A stretch of DNA of 64,000 nt from Fermentimonas sp. (GCA_015478775.1 JADMKP010000010.1:1-64000); one strand, 5' to 3'. Shown: positions 24,895 to 35,242, counted from the first letter of the stretch. Numbers and translations: made by a program. The notes: generated from the sequence alone by a model not told the origin.

Positions 24895-27597
24895 ATGTCA
24901 TCTAAGCAGAAAAACGACGACGAATTAGAAAATAAAAAAGAAAATCTTCAGGAAGACGAACAGGAAACTAGTTTTTCTTCTGGGGTAGGTTCTGTATCTA
25001 GAGTACCGATAAAACTTGGAGAAGATACCACGCTCAATTTATCTAAAATGTATCAGACATGGTTTCTTGACTATGCCTCATACGTTATATTAGAGCGTGC
25101 AGTTCCTCATATTTCCGATGGTCTGAAACCAGTACAGCGCAGAATTATGCATTCCATGAAACGTATGGATGATGGCAGATACAATAAGGTGGCAAATATT
25201 ATTGGAAACACAATGCAATTCCACCCCCATGGTGATGCATCTATTGGTGATGCACTGGTACAGTTGGGGCAAAAAGATCTACTAGTTGACTGCCAGGGTA
25301 ACTGGGGAAATATTTTAACCGGAGATAGTGCTGCTGCTCCCAGATATATTGAAGCTCGACTTACAAAATTTGCTCTCGAAGTACTGTTTAATCCAAAAAC
25401 TACTGAATGGAAGCCATCTTATGATGGTAGAAACAAAGAGCCAATCACACTCCCTGCAAAGTTTCCATTACTCCTGGCTCAAGGGGCAGAAGGGATTGCT
25501 GTTGGGTTATCTTCAAAGATATTACCTCATAATTTTAATGATCTCTGTGATGCATCTATTGCCCATTTAGAAGGAAAGTATTTTAAAATATATCCCGATT
25601 TCCAAACTGGTGGATATATTGATGTCGAAAAATATAACGATGGAGAAAGGGGCGGTTCAGTTAAAGTACGTTCTACAATCACTAAATTAGATAATAAAAC
25701 ACTAATTATAAAGGATGTTCCTTTTGGAAGGACCACATCAAGTGTTGTAGATTCGATCCTTAAAGCCAATGAAAAAGGAAAAATTAAAATCAGAAGAGTT
25801 GACGATATAACAGCACAGAATGTTGAAATTCATGTTCAACTTGCCCCGGGTGTTTCGTCAGATAAGACTATTGATGCACTTTATGCTTTTACTGATTGTG
25901 AAATAAGCATTTCACCCAACTGCTGTGTTATTGATGAAGAAAAACCTCATTTCTTAACTGTAAGTGATGTACTAAAAGCATCGGTTGAAAGAACAAAAGA
26001 AATGCTCCGTTTGGAGCTTGAAATTGAAAAAGGAGAAAAGCAAGAAGCTCATTTATTTGCATCTCTTGAAAAAATATTTATTGAAGAGCGTATATACAAG
26101 GATAAGGAGTTTGAGAATGCCAAAAATATGGATGTTGCTGTATCTCATATTGATATGAGAATTGAGCCATATAAAGCCAATTTAATTCGTGAAATTAATC
26201 GCGATGATATTCTTAAATTGATGGAAATAAAAATGGCTAGAATTCTTAGATTTAATGTTGATAAATCTGAAGAACTTGTAGCCAGACTCCTTAAAGAGAT
26301 AGATGAAATTAATCATCATTTGAACAATCTTGTTGATTACACTATCTCATGGTATCTAATGCTTAAAGATAAGTATGGTAAAAATTATCCCAGAGCCACA
26401 GAAATAAGAAGCTTCGAGAATATTGAAGCGGCTAAAGTAGCGGTTGCTAATGAAAAGCTTTATATAAACAGAGAAGAAGGATTTATTGGTACAGGGCTGA
26501 AGAAGGATGAATTTGTGTGCAACTGCTCAGTGCTTGATGATATTATTGTTTTCTTTAAAGATGGAAAATATAAAATTGTAAAAGTTAGCGAGAAAGAATT
26601 TGTTGGAAAAGGAATTCTTTACGCCAATGTTTTTAAGAGAAATGATAAAAGGACTATATATAATGTTATTTATAGAGATGGAAGAACATCTCCACATTAT
26701 ATCAAACGATTTGCAGTAATAGGTGTAACACGAGATAAGGAATATGACTTGACCAAAGGTAAGCCTGGTTCAAGAATTGCTTATTTTAGTGCGAATCCTA
26801 ACGGTGAAGCAGAAACAATTAAAGTAGTATTAAAGCCTAAACCAAGACTAAGAATCCTTCAATTTGAAAAAGATTTTAGCGAAATCGATATTAAAGGAAG
26901 AGGTGCAATGGGTAATATTTTAACTAAAGCCGAGATTCATCGAATTCAGTTAAAACAAAAGGGCTTATCAACATTAGGTGGAAGAAAGGTCTGGTACGAT
27001 CCCGATGTTTTTAGACTTAACTATGATGGTGGAGGTAAATTCCTAGGTGAATTTCAAGGTGATGACAAGATATTGGTGGTTACTAAGAGTGGTGACTATC
27101 ATATATGTAATTTCGATTTATCTAATCATTTTCCAACAAATTTACTTTTAATTGAGAAGTTCGATTTAAACAAGATTTGGACTGCTGCTCTTTATGATGC
27201 AGATCAAAAGTATGCATATTTAAAGCGCTTTACTTTTGAAGCTTCTGATAAACCTCTTAATTTCATTGGAGAGAACCCCGATTCAAAACTCTTTGTATTG
27301 TCAGATGTAGTATTTCCAAGAATGAAAGCTATCTTTGGAGGCAATGATTATTTTAGAGATCCAGTGGAGATTGATGTTGATGATTTTATTGCAGTAAAAG
27401 GATATAAAGCAAAAGGTAAAAGAATTTCTAATTTTGAAGTTGAAACTATTGAAGAGCTTGAACCTATAAGGTTTCCTGAAGAGTTAGAAGTAGATCAATC
27501 AACAAAAGTTGAAATTGAAGAAGAGAACGGAGAAGAAGGTATTTCTGATTCTGATTTGAGAGATGAAATTATTGGTCAGATGAAATTGTTCGATTAG
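24895..27597 (+). CDS. parC: DNA topoisomerase IV subunit A
   Basis: A 900-residue type IIA topoisomerase subunit. The catalytic tyrosine is Y151 in AAPRYIEARL. The quinolone-resistance region contains HPHGDASIGDALVQL, and the GyrA-box motif typical of gyrase is not evident in the C-terminal propeller, which favours ParC. The length (900) and an acidic C-terminal tail (SKVEIEEENGEEGISDSDL-like) fit Bacteroidales topoisomerase IV. It cuts and passes duplex DNA, acting in chromosome decatenation, and needs ParE, which is not in this window. The next gene starts 20 bases downstream and may be co-transcribed. Confidence 0.9.
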   Translation: MSSKQKNDDELENKKENLQEDEQETSFSSGVGSVSRVPIKLGEDTTLNLSKMYQTWFLDYASYVILERAVPHISDGLKPVQRRIMHSMKRMDDGRYNKVANIIGNTMQFHPHGDASIGDALVQLGQKDLLVDCQGNWGNILTGDSAAAPRYIEARLTKFALEVLFNPKTTEWKPSYDGRNKEPITLPAKFPLLLAQGAEGIAVGLSSKILPHNFNDLCDASIAHLEGKYFKIYPDFQTGGYIDVEKYNDGERGGSVKVRSTITKLDNKTLIIKDVPFGRTTSSVVDSILKANEKGKIKIRRVDDITAQNVEIHVQLAPGVSSDKTIDALYAFTDCEISISPNCCVIDEEKPHFLTVSDVLKASVERTKEMLRLELEIEKGEKQEAHLFASLEKIFIEERIYKDKEFENAKNMDVAVSHIDMRIEPYKANLIREINRDDILKLMEIKMARILRFNVDKSEELVARLLKEIDEINHHLNNLVDYTISWYLMLKDKYGKNYPRATEIRSFENIEAAKVAVANEKLYINREEGFIGTGLKKDEFVCNCSVLDDIIVFFKDGKYKIVKVSEKEFVGKGILYANVFKRNDKRTIYNVIYRDGRTSPHYIKRFAVIGVTRDKEYDLTKGKPGSRIAYFSANPNGEAETIKVVLKPKPRLRILQFEKDFSEIDIKGRGAMGNILTKAEIHRIQLKQKGLSTLGGRKVWYDPDVFRLNYDGGGKFLGEFQGDDKILVVTKSGDYHICNFDLSNHFPTNLLLIEKFDLNKIWTAALYDADQKYAYLKRFTFEASDKPLNFIGENPDSKLFVLSDVVFPRMKAIFGGNDYFRDPVEIDVDDFIAVKGYKAKGKRISNFEVETIEELEPIRFPEELEVDQSTKVEIEEENGEEGISDSDLRDEIIGQMKLFD

Positions 27598-27616
27598 TCA
27601 ATTAATACTATTCCAG

Positions 27617-28474
27617 ATGAAAAAAGTATTGGTATTTGTGTTTATATTGATAAATTCTATAAATGCAATGTTTTCACAAGAAAGAATTTATACCGATAGA
27701 ATAAGATCGGTAAACCAATCTACACTAATAGGAATTGGTAAGTCATATTTGTTTGATAGCTACCTTTCTCCACTCACATACGACGGAATAGCAATATCTT
27801 TAATTCATGATAGATTCAAAGGATCGGATCTTTTTAATGGTGTTTTATTACTACAGAATCAGTTTAGACTTCAAACAGGTGTTACAAAAAATCCCACATC
27901 TTCTTCTTCCGAATATTGGGGCAGTTTATATTATAATTTAAACGGATATGTACCGATATTAAACCATAGTCTAAATAACTCTAATTTAAGATTATATGGT
28001 GGGGGTGGCCCCGAAATTACACTCGGTGGTATATATAATATAAGAAATAGCAATAATCCTGGTTCCCTTAAAACGTATGCAAATTTAAATCTTTCTGCAA
28101 TGGCTGTATATAATTGGAAGAATCTAACTTTTAGATGGCAAGTATCGTCTCCATTTGTTGGAATATTTTTTTCACCAGAATACGGACACTCCTATTATGA
28201 GATATTCACCTTGGGTAATGATAAAGGTACAATACATTTAGGCTCATTACACAATCAAATGTCATTACGTAATTACTTCACGATAGATATTCCGATAAAT
28301 AATTTAACTGTTAGAACCGGATATATGTGGGATTACTACAGTAGTGATGTGAATAAGCTTGTCACAAAAATAAGCTCTCACCAGTTTTTAATTGGTCTTG
28401 CTTTTGAGTCTTTAAATTTTGGTTATAAAAAGGCGCGAAATAATCAATTGTTTGAAAGTGTTTTTTATAAATAG
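27617..28474 (+). CDS. DUF3316-like outer membrane protein
   Basis: A 285-residue exported protein with a signal peptide (~1-20, ending MFSQ). The mature part is rich in alternating aromatic and hydrophobic strands (LYYNLNGYVPIL, LRLYGGGGPEITLGG, KNLTFRWQVSSPFVG), and the C-terminal segment TKISSHQFLIGLAFESLNFGYKK resembles my recollection of the DUF3316 family of Bacteroidetes barrel-like proteins. The function is unknown. It starts 20 bases after parC on the same strand. The family assignment is tentative, but outer membrane location is likely. Confidence 0.65.
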   Translation: MKKVLVFVFILINSINAMFSQERIYTDRIRSVNQSTLIGIGKSYLFDSYLSPLTYDGIAISLIHDRFKGSDLFNGVLLLQNQFRLQTGVTKNPTSSSSEYWGSLYYNLNGYVPILNHSLNNSNLRLYGGGGPEITLGGIYNIRNSNNPGSLKTYANLNLSAMAVYNWKNLTFRWQVSSPFVGIFFSPEYGHSYYEIFTLGNDKGTIHLGSLHNQMSLRNYFTIDIPINNLTVRTGYMWDYYSSDVNKLVTKISSHQFLIGLAFESLNFGYKKARNNQLFESVFYK

Positions 28475-28547
28475 ATTGGAAGTTTACACATTATATGTTG
28501 ATCAATAATATAATAGTTACACTAAAATAAAACATAAAATTAATCGA

Positions 28548-29720
28548 ATGAATTATAATTTTGACGAAGTAATTGATAGGTCAAACAGCGATTGCTCAAA
28601 AATAGAGAATTTGAAACCATTATTTGGTCGTGAAGATATTATCCCTCTTTGGGTAGCAGATATGGACTTTAAATCGCCACCACCAATTACCCGTGCGCTA
28701 ATGAAGAGAGTAGAGCATGGTGTATTCGGTTATACGGTTCAATCAGAAGTGTATTTTAATTCAATTATTAATTGGCTTAATAGGCGCTATAATTGGATAA
28801 TTAGTAAGGAAGATATTAATTATGTACCTGGTGTAGTAAAGGGGTTTAGTATTGCAATAGAAGAATTTACAGAAATAGGAGATAATATAATTATACAACC
28901 GCCTGTTTATCATCCTTTCAGAATTATGACCAAATCCCTAAATAGAAACGTGGTAAACAATCCGCTTATATTAGAAAATGGTCAATACCGGATCGATTTT
29001 GATGGCTTGAGAAAAATTGTATCAGAGAAAAATTGCAAAATGCTAATATTTTGTAATCCTCATAATCCGGGTGGAAGAGTTTGGTCGGTTGAAGAACTTA
29101 AGGTATTATCACAGATTTGTTTTGAAAATGAAATCTTGGTAGTATCTGATGAAATCCATTCTGATATGGCATTACCGGGATTTATTCATACACCATTTGC
29201 GACAGTATCAGCGGAGGCAGAAAATAATTCAATTACGCTAATGGCACCCAGTAAGACTTTTAATATTGCCGGTATTGTAAGTTCTTATGCGGTTATTTCA
29301 AACAAAGAAATTAGAGATAAATATCAGGGTTTTGTAAAAAAGAGAGGCTTAGATGAAGGTAATCTTTTTGCATATACTGCTACCGTGTCAGCATATAATG
29401 AGTGTGACGATTGGCTGGATGAAATGTTGAAATATATACAAAGTAATGTGGATTTTGTAGATAGTTATCTAAAAGCCAATATATCAGAAATTAAAGCAAT
29501 TTTGCCAGAGGCATCTTTTTTAATTTGGCTTGATTGCAGGTCATTAAATTTATCTCAACATGAGCTAGTTAAATTGTTCGTAGATAAAGCAGGATTAGCT
29601 CTTAATGATGGCTCTATATTTGGCCCTGGTGGTGAGGGCTTCATGCGTCTAAATGTAGGTACTTCAAAGAGTATATTAGAAAAAGCTTTGAACAATCTCA
29701 AAAATGCATGTAATCAATAA
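28548..29720 (+). CDS. MalY/PatB-type pyridoxal-phosphate C-S lyase (putative cystathionine beta-lyase)
   Basis: A 390-residue fold-type I aminotransferase-like enzyme. N170 and P171 (FCNPHNPGGRVW), D201 (VVSDEIHSD) and the Schiff-base lysine K236 (APSKTFNIAG) form the PLP site. The N-terminal signature PLWVADMDFKSPPP is typical of MalY/PatB, which cleave cystathionine or other cysteine S-conjugates to pyruvate, ammonia and a thiol. Aminotransferase activity cannot be excluded by sequence. It may link to homocysteine metabolism with ahcY, but the genes are not adjacent. Confidence 0.9.
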   Translation: MNYNFDEVIDRSNSDCSKIENLKPLFGREDIIPLWVADMDFKSPPPITRALMKRVEHGVFGYTVQSEVYFNSIINWLNRRYNWIISKEDINYVPGVVKGFSIAIEEFTEIGDNIIIQPPVYHPFRIMTKSLNRNVVNNPLILENGQYRIDFDGLRKIVSEKNCKMLIFCNPHNPGGRVWSVEELKVLSQICFENEILVVSDEIHSDMALPGFIHTPFATVSAEAENNSITLMAPSKTFNIAGIVSSYAVISNKEIRDKYQGFVKKRGLDEGNLFAYTATVSAYNECDDWLDEMLKYIQSNVDFVDSYLKANISEIKAILPEASFLIWLDCRSLNLSQHELVKLFVDKAGLALNDGSIFGPGGEGFMRLNVGTSKSILEKALNNLKNACNQ

Positions 29721-29798
29721 ACTTTGTCAAAACTCAGGTGTTACATTCAAGGGTTATTTTGCCCACAAATAAATGTCAAATAATTTAAGGAATTTAAA

Positions 29799-30425
29799 AT
29801 GAAGATTTCACAAAATAAATATGTAATTCTTGCTTATGATCTAAATGTAGGTGATGATGATGAAAAAGAATTAATGGAACAGGCTACATTAGAGCAGCCA
29901 ATGGAGTTTATATTTGGTACAAATAGTATGCTTGATGCATTCGAAAAACAACTTGAAGGGAAAGAATCAGGTGATGAATTTAATTTTCATCTTACACCAG
30001 ACGAAGCTTATGGAGTGTATGACGATGCTCAGATTTTAGAACTTCCCAAAAATGTTTTCGAGATTGATGGTAAAATAGACACAAATATGCTTTTTGAAGG
30101 AAATGTTGTGCCGATGATGGATTCATCTGGAAGTCGTTTAATGGGCTCGGTGGTTTCCATTGGAGATGATTATGTTACAATGGATTTTAATCATCCATTG
30201 GCTGGTGAAAATATGTATTTCTCTGGAAAGGTATTAGAAGTAAGAGAGTCTACTCCCGAAGAGATTGCCGCATTGTTCTCAGGCGGTGGCTGTGGTTGCG
30301 GCTCAGGTGGTTGTGGATCACACGAAGATGGTTGCGGTTCAGGAGGCTGTGGTTCAAGTGAAGAGGGCTGTGGCTGCGGAAGTAAAAATGGTGGTGGTTG
30401 CGGCTCAGGAGGCTGTAATTGTTAA
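29799..30425 (+). CDS. slyD: SlyD-like FKBP-type peptidyl-prolyl isomerase with Gly/Cys-rich tail
   Basis: A 208-residue cytoplasmic foldase. The FKBP core (~1-70 and ~120-155) is split by an insert-in-flap domain (~70-120) with KNVFEIDGKI, as in SlyD. The usual family signs are present: MEFIFGTNSMLDAFEKQLEGKESGDEF and HPLAGENMYFSGKVLEVRE. The C-terminal ~50 residues are nearly all glycine, serine and cysteine, with ten cysteines in CGCGSGGCGS-type repeats and only one histidine. E. coli SlyD has a histidine-rich tail that binds nickel; here a cysteine-rich metal-binding tail is inferred. It lies 30 bases upstream of aroC on the same strand. Confidence 0.9.
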   Translation: MKISQNKYVILAYDLNVGDDDEKELMEQATLEQPMEFIFGTNSMLDAFEKQLEGKESGDEFNFHLTPDEAYGVYDDAQILELPKNVFEIDGKIDTNMLFEGNVVPMMDSSGSRLMGSVVSIGDDYVTMDFNHPLAGENMYFSGKVLEVRESTPEEIAALFSGGGCGCGSGGCGSHEDGCGSGGCGSSEEGCGCGSKNGGGCGSGGCNC

Positions 30426-30455
30426 TAAACCTTTTGAAAATCTTTAAAGGAATTT

Positions 30456-31523
30456 ATGAACACATTTGGTAAACTATACAGGCTAACTTCTTTTGGCGAA
30501 TCGCACGGTACAGCAGTTGGTGGAATAGTAGATGGTTGTCCTCCAGGATTGCTATTAGACATTGATTTTATACAGTCAGAACTCAATCGCCGTAGACCTG
30601 GTCAGTCACGTGTTACAACTCCTCGTAAGGAATCAGATACGGTAGAGCTTTTGTCAGGTATATATGAAGGTAAAAGCACCGGAGCACCAATAGGCTTTAT
30701 AGTTAAAAATGAAAATCAACAATCATCTGACTATAGTAATATAATAGATTCGTACCGTCCTTCACATGCCGATTATACTTATCAACAAAAATATGGTATT
30801 AGAGATTATCGTGGAGGTGGTCGCTCTTCTGCCAGGGAAACTATATCCAGAATTGTTGGCGGTGCAATCGCAAAACTATATCTAAAGCAGTTTGACATAG
30901 ATATAAAAGCCTACACGTCTCAGGTTGGACATATTGCATTAGAGAATGATTATAGAATGTATAATCTTGATCGAATTGAAGAAAACATAGTGAGGTGTCC
31001 CGATCCTGAGATTGCACAATTTATGATTAAACTTATTCAGGAAGTTCGTTCAGAGGGAGATACTATTGGAGGTGTTATAACTGCTGTAATTAAAGGAGTA
31101 CCAGTTGGATTAGGTGAACCTGTATTCGGTAAACTTCATGCTGACTTGGGTGCATCTATGCTTGGAATTAATGCAGTTAAAGGCTTTGAATACGGTATGG
31201 GGTTTGATGTATCTAAGCGAGGTTCGGAGGTGAATGATAGTTTTTATGATGACAATGGAACTATTAAAACTCGTACTAATAATTCTGGAGGTATTCAGGC
31301 AGGTATTTCAAATGGACAAGATATATATTTCCGTGTAGCTTTTAAGCCGGTCTCAACTATTCTTAGAGAACAAAAAACAGTGGATATCACAGGAAAAGAT
31401 ACTATAATAAAAGCAAGGGGGAGACACGACCCGTGTGTTTTGCCAAGAGCGGTTCCAATTGTTGAATCTATGGCTGCTATGACTATTTTAGATCATTTTC
31501 TTATTTCTAAAACATATAAATGA
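30456..31523 (+). CDS. aroC: Chorismate synthase
   Basis: A 355-residue flavin-dependent lyase that converts 5-enolpyruvylshikimate-3-phosphate to chorismate, the last step of the shikimate pathway. The N-terminus [16 protein letters not shown], the motif [15 protein letters not shown], and [20 protein letters not shown] with [10 protein letters not shown] are family signatures. The C-terminal [18 protein letters not shown] is also conserved. Length is normal. It is co-oriented with slyD and separated by 30 bases, so possibly one transcript. Confidence 0.97.
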   Translation: MNTFGKLYRLTSFGESHGTAVGGIVDGCPPGLLLDIDFIQSELNRRRPGQSRVTTPRKESDTVELLSGIYEGKSTGAPIGFIVKNENQQSSDYSNIIDSYRPSHADYTYQQKYGIRDYRGGGRSSARETISRIVGGAIAKLYLKQFDIDIKAYTSQVGHIALENDYRMYNLDRIEENIVRCPDPEIAQFMIKLIQEVRSEGDTIGGVITAVIKGVPVGLGEPVFGKLHADLGASMLGINAVKGFEYGMGFDVSKRGSEVNDSFYDDNGTIKTRTNNSGGIQAGISNGQDIYFRVAFKPVSTILREQKTVDITGKDTIIKARGRHDPCVLPRAVPIVESMAAMTILDHFLISKTYK

Positions 31524-31611
31524 CTTTATATTGAAGAGTGAAGTGTTTCTGAGCAATATATTAATATTAAGGATGTATGGTAATATTAGTCTTGATGGTA
31601 ATTTTTAAACT

Positions 31612-32484
31612 ATGAAGAATATATTTGTATTTATATCATCTTTTTTTATTACCGTTATGTCTTCTGCACAGCCAAGTGTATATTATACAAATGAGAATCT
31701 AATTTATACAGATGAGGATAAGCAAATTTATAATCAATATATTTCATATATTTCGCCTATCACACAAATACTAGAGTTAGATGAACTTTTAGAAAAAACA
31801 GCATCTTTCTTTCTCACTAAACCATATGTAGCTCATACACTTGAAAATGAAGGGGAGGAGAGTGTTGTTGTTAATTTAAGGGAATTTGATTGTACAACCT
31901 ATATAGAAACTGTTGTAGCTTTAACTCAAACAGTACGTTCGGAAGATCACAGCTTCGAAAACTTTATTAAGAAGCTAGAAGCTATACGTTATAGAGAAGG
32001 GAAACTAGCGGGCTATAGTTCACGACTTCATTATTTTAGCGACTGGTTGTATGATAATGAAAAGAGTGGTGTGTTGAAGAATTTTACAATGTTAATAGGT
32101 GGTATAACAGAAGAGAAGCAATTAAACTTTATGTCTACACACAGAAATGCATATAGTCAACTTAAATTTAATGATAATAATTTAAGCGGGATTATAGATA
32201 TCGAAAAAGAAATTAATGAGAGAGGTGGCATGTCGTATATTCCAAAATCAAAGATATTCGATATAAACTCTAGAATTCCTCATATGTCAATTATTGCATT
32301 TGCAACTTCAATAAATGGATTAGATGTAACTCACACTGGCTTTGCCTATCAAAAAGATGGAAAACTAACATTTATTCATGCTTCTTCCGCGAAAAATAAA
32401 GTCATTATAGATTCGTCAACTGTAAGTGAATACTGCAATTTACAAAAAACCTGTACCGGGATAATAGTTGCAAAACTATTGTAA
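31612..32484 (+). CDS. DUF1460 (NlpC/P60-like amidase) secreted protein
   Basis: A 290-residue protein with a signal peptide (~1-20, ending SSAQ). The DUF1460 core contains the putative nucleophile cysteine C94 in LREFDCTTYIETVVALT and a downstream histidine in THTGFAYQKDGKLTFIHASS. DUF1460 proteins are cysteine amidases related to the NlpC/P60 fold and are thought to act on cell-wall muropeptides. This one is probably periplasmic and active in wall turnover or recycling. It converges with the MgtC gene, leaving only 6 bases between stops. Confidence 0.85.
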   Translation: MKNIFVFISSFFITVMSSAQPSVYYTNENLIYTDEDKQIYNQYISYISPITQILELDELLEKTASFFLTKPYVAHTLENEGEESVVVNLREFDCTTYIETVVALTQTVRSEDHSFENFIKKLEAIRYREGKLAGYSSRLHYFSDWLYDNEKSGVLKNFTMLIGGITEEKQLNFMSTHRNAYSQLKFNDNNLSGIIDIEKEINERGGMSYIPKSKIFDINSRIPHMSIIAFATSINGLDVTHTGFAYQKDGKLTFIHASSAKNKVIIDSSTVSEYCNLQKTCTGIIVAKLL

Positions 32485-32490
32485 GTTAGA

Positions 32491-32922
32491 TTATTCTTTT
32501 TTCTTTTTCTTCGCAAACCAGAAGTCCGCTTTTCTTAAAACTGAATTTATAATAATTATAAGTAAAGTAGAAGCAACAAGTTCCCAATACATACCAAAAC
32601 CAGCAAGACATCCCAAAGCAGCGCTACACCAGATCGTAGCAGCTGTTGTGAGGCCTTTAACATTTGATCCTTGATGCAAAATTACACCTGCACCCAAAAA
32701 GCCAATACCTGTAATAATTTGACCCATAACCCTGCCAGGGTCACCCGTGTTGTTTCCTTCTAAGAGACTTGCAGAAATCATTACATAAATAGATGCACCT
32801 ACTGAGACAATCATATTGGTACGTAAACCTGCACTTTTATTACTCGATTCACGTTCTATTCCTAAAGCACCTCCAGCTAAAGAGGCGGCTAATAGGCGTA
32901 TAATAAATTCAATAGGAAACAT
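32491..32922 (-). CDS. MgtC/SapB-family membrane protein
   Basis: A 143-residue protein with about four transmembrane helices (5-24, 33-55, 65-84, 95-130) and the MgtC signature GGALGIEREssNKSAGLRTNM followed by GFLGAGVILHQGSNVKGLTTAA. Family members relate to magnesium homeostasis and acid tolerance, and some interfere with F-type ATP synthase; the exact role here is unknown. The C-terminal cytoplasmic domain of long MgtC proteins is missing, so this is the short SapB-type. The C-terminus ends in six charged residues. Confidence 0.9.
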   Translation of the reverse strand: MFPIEFIIRLLAASLAGGALGIERESSNKSAGLRTNMIVSVGASIYVMISASLLEGNNTGDPGRVMGQIITGIGFLGAGVILHQGSNVKGLTTAATIWCSAALGCLAGFGMYWELVASTLLIIIINSVLRKADFWFAKKKKKE

Positions 32923-32994
32923 AGTTGTAAATAATTTGTAAAGTTTATACTCATAACAACGTCAAATTATTTAGTGTTCAGTAATTATTATGTT

Positions 32995-34674
32995 TTATTT
33001 ACTTGAAAGTTCAATATCTTTTTGGGGTAATAATAATCTATTATAATCTTCTGGTGATTTCAGAACCTCAATAGCTTTATCAAAAACAATATCATTAGCT
33101 AATTGATGTTTGAGAACACCCTTTTTATAATAATATCTTTGAACTATTTCAGTTTCAATCATACTCTTAATCATACTTTTAAACAGATCTAAATCCCTGT
33201 CGAGGTCTGGTTGTAATTTTTTTTCAAGTGCAGTAAATTCTTCAGAGGCCACATTCATGTAGCCTTCAAATTCCATAATACTCTTTAATTGATTCAATGA
33301 TTGCTCGCTCATTTTATCGTACTCAAAATCCTTTGATTTTACGAAATTTACAAACTCTTGATAATCTTCATTAGAAAGTATAAACTGTTCAGGTAGAGCT
33401 ATTTTATCATTATTCACTACCCACTCGGTTACATAATCAAATATAATATTTTCAGCCATTAGGTAATATGCTATGGTACCCCCTTGCTCGTGGGTTAGCG
33501 AAATATCAGGAGTTATACCTCCTCCATCACGAACTTCACGACCGTTTTTAGTGTAATATAAATTTGTAAGGGAATCTGGCACTCGTGCTACGCTTCCATC
33601 AGGATTACGATGTGAGTAGTCGAGTGCTTGAATTCCTCTTCCACTAGGGATATAGTATTTTGAAGTAGTAATTTTGATATTTCCACCATAGGGAAGGTTT
33701 CGGGGTGTTTGTACCAAACCTTTGCCAAAAGATCTATTGCCTACAATTACAGCTCTGTCTAGGTCTTGTAATGATCCCGCAACAATCTCTGAGGCGGATG
33801 CAGATCCTGTATCTATCAAAACAACAATTGGTATAAGTTCATCAAGCGGCTGTTCGCGTGTGAAATAAGATCTGTCCCATTGTGTCATTTTACCTTTGGT
33901 AGATACAATTTCTATACCTTTGGGAACAAAAAGATTCACAATATTAACAGCTTCATCAAGGATGCCACCTCCATTACCTCTTAAATCCATTATCAAAGAC
34001 TTGGCGCCATTTTCTTTAAGTTCCTTTACTGTTTCTTCTACTCTTTTTGAGCTATTAGATGTAAAGCTCCCAAAATGTAAGTAACCGATATCATCTTTCA
34101 CAATTTCTGAAAAAGTAATCGGATCCATTTCAATTTTTTCTCTTACAACAGAAACTACTCTCTCTTTTTCCTCACCCGGTCTTTTAATTAATAATTGCAA
34201 AGTTGTTCCGGGTGTGCCTTTTAGCATATTGCTCACTTCTTTTACATTGGCACTTCTCACATCTTCTTCATCAATTTTCAGTATTCTGTCACCTGCTTTT
34301 AATCCCGCTTTATCGGCAGGTAAGCCTTCGTATGGTTCATTTATTATTACGCCTCCATCTTTATAGGATATAATTGCTCCAACACCCGCATATTCTCCTG
34401 TTGTAAGGAATTGAAGATCACCTATATTCTCTTCAGAGTAATATTCAGTATAAGGATCAAGACGAGTAAGCATGCTCTCAATTGTTCTTTGTACAAGGTT
34501 GTTAATCTCTACACTATCTACATAAAACATATCCAGTTCTCTTAGTACTGAATTAAATATATCGATATTTTTATTTATGTCGAAATAGCGTTGGTTTTGT
34601 TCTTTAGAAGGTTCTTGCGCCACTATATGTATTGAAGTAAATGCTATAAATAGTGAAAGAATAAAATATCTCAT
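32995..34674 (-). CDS. S41-family C-terminal processing peptidase with PDZ domain
   Basis: A 559-residue exported protease. A signal peptide starts at the chosen Met (MRYFILSLFIAFTS, ends IVAQ). A PDZ domain (~85-170) has YAGVGAIISYKDGGV and GDRILKIDEEDV. The S41 catalytic domain has the serine in DTGSASASEIVAGSL and the lysine in RSFGKGLVQ, the Ser/Lys dyad of Ctp proteases. It also has MDLRGNGGGILDEAV. It likely processes or degrades periplasmic proteins. The frame opens at 34719, but 15 residues before the signal peptide look untranslated. It is divergent from the VanZ gene. Confidence 0.93.
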   Translation of the reverse strand: MRYFILSLFIAFTSIHIVAQEPSKEQNQRYFDINKNIDIFNSVLRELDMFYVDSVEINNLVQRTIESMLTRLDPYTEYYSEENIGDLQFLTTGEYAGVGAIISYKDGGVIINEPYEGLPADKAGLKAGDRILKIDEEDVRSANVKEVSNMLKGTPGTTLQLLIKRPGEEKERVVSVVREKIEMDPITFSEIVKDDIGYLHFGSFTSNSSKRVEETVKELKENGAKSLIMDLRGNGGGILDEAVNIVNLFVPKGIEIVSTKGKMTQWDRSYFTREQPLDELIPIVVLIDTGSASASEIVAGSLQDLDRAVIVGNRSFGKGLVQTPRNLPYGGNIKITTSKYYIPSGRGIQALDYSHRNPDGSVARVPDSLTNLYYTKNGREVRDGGGITPDISLTHEQGGTIAYYLMAENIIFDYVTEWVVNNDKIALPEQFILSNEDYQEFVNFVKSKDFEYDKMSEQSLNQLKSIMEFEGYMNVASEEFTALEKKLQPDLDRDLDLFKSMIKSMIETEIVQRYYYKKGVLKHQLANDIVFDKAIEVLKSPEDYNRLLLPQKDIELSSK

Positions 34675-34755
34675 ATTTTTTATTGATTGATTTGTTTGAT
34701 TCAATTTTAATTTTAGCAAAGGAACTAATTATTTACTAAAAACTAAGTTCCCGAT

Positions 34756-34787
34756 TTGTTATATGTTTATAAATGATACTATCTTTG
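34756..34787 (+). promoter_or_regulatory. Promoter of the VanZ-family gene
   Basis: TTG (34756-34758), a 21-base spacer and TATCTTTG (34780-34787) fit both consensus boxes; the ATG is 31 bases downstream. Confidence 0.75.
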
Positions 34788-34818
34788 TCATCATTCAAAG
34801 ATTTTATCTAACTTCATT

Positions 34819-35202
34819 ATGAACAGTTTGCTACGTTATTCTATATTACCACTAATTTTAGGTCTTCTAATTTTCATACTTACTTGTTTAATTTCATCAG
34901 ATAACATACCAGGGATGCCCGAAGGCTTACAATGGGATAAATTTGCTCATTTTGGTATGTTCTTTTTATTATCGATAGTAATAATGTATGACTATTATCG
35001 AATGCATAATAAAACCCCATCACGGGGCAGGTGGATCTTTTGGGGTTTAATTGTTCCTGTTTTTTATGGAGGTTTAATTGAATTACTCCAGAAGTACTTC
35101 TTTTCAACAAGGAGTGCAGAATGGGGAGATTGGATAGCGGATATTGCAGGATCTTTAATTGCTACTATAATAGCAATAATTGTTTTTAAGATAAAGCGAT
35201 AA
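34819..35202 (+). CDS. VanZ-family membrane protein
   Basis: A 127-residue protein with four transmembrane helices at about 8-25, 46-62, 77-95 and 108-124. The pattern WDKFAHFGMFFLLS in helix 2 and GGLIELLQKYFFSTRSAEWGDWIADIAGSLIA in the C-terminal half fits VanZ-like proteins, which in enterococci confer low teicoplanin resistance, although most bacterial homologues have no known resistance role. The conserved tryptophan and aspartates in WGDWIADIAG support the assignment. It lies 40 bases ahead of the FtsE-like gene. Confidence 0.85.
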   Translation: MNSLLRYSILPLILGLLIFILTCLISSDNIPGMPEGLQWDKFAHFGMFFLLSIVIMYDYYRMHNKTPSRGRWIFWGLIVPVFYGGLIELLQKYFFSTRSAEWGDWIADIAGSLIATIIAIIVFKIKR

Positions 35203-35242
35203 TTATAAAACTATTTTTTTGTAAATAAATACTTTCTATAAA

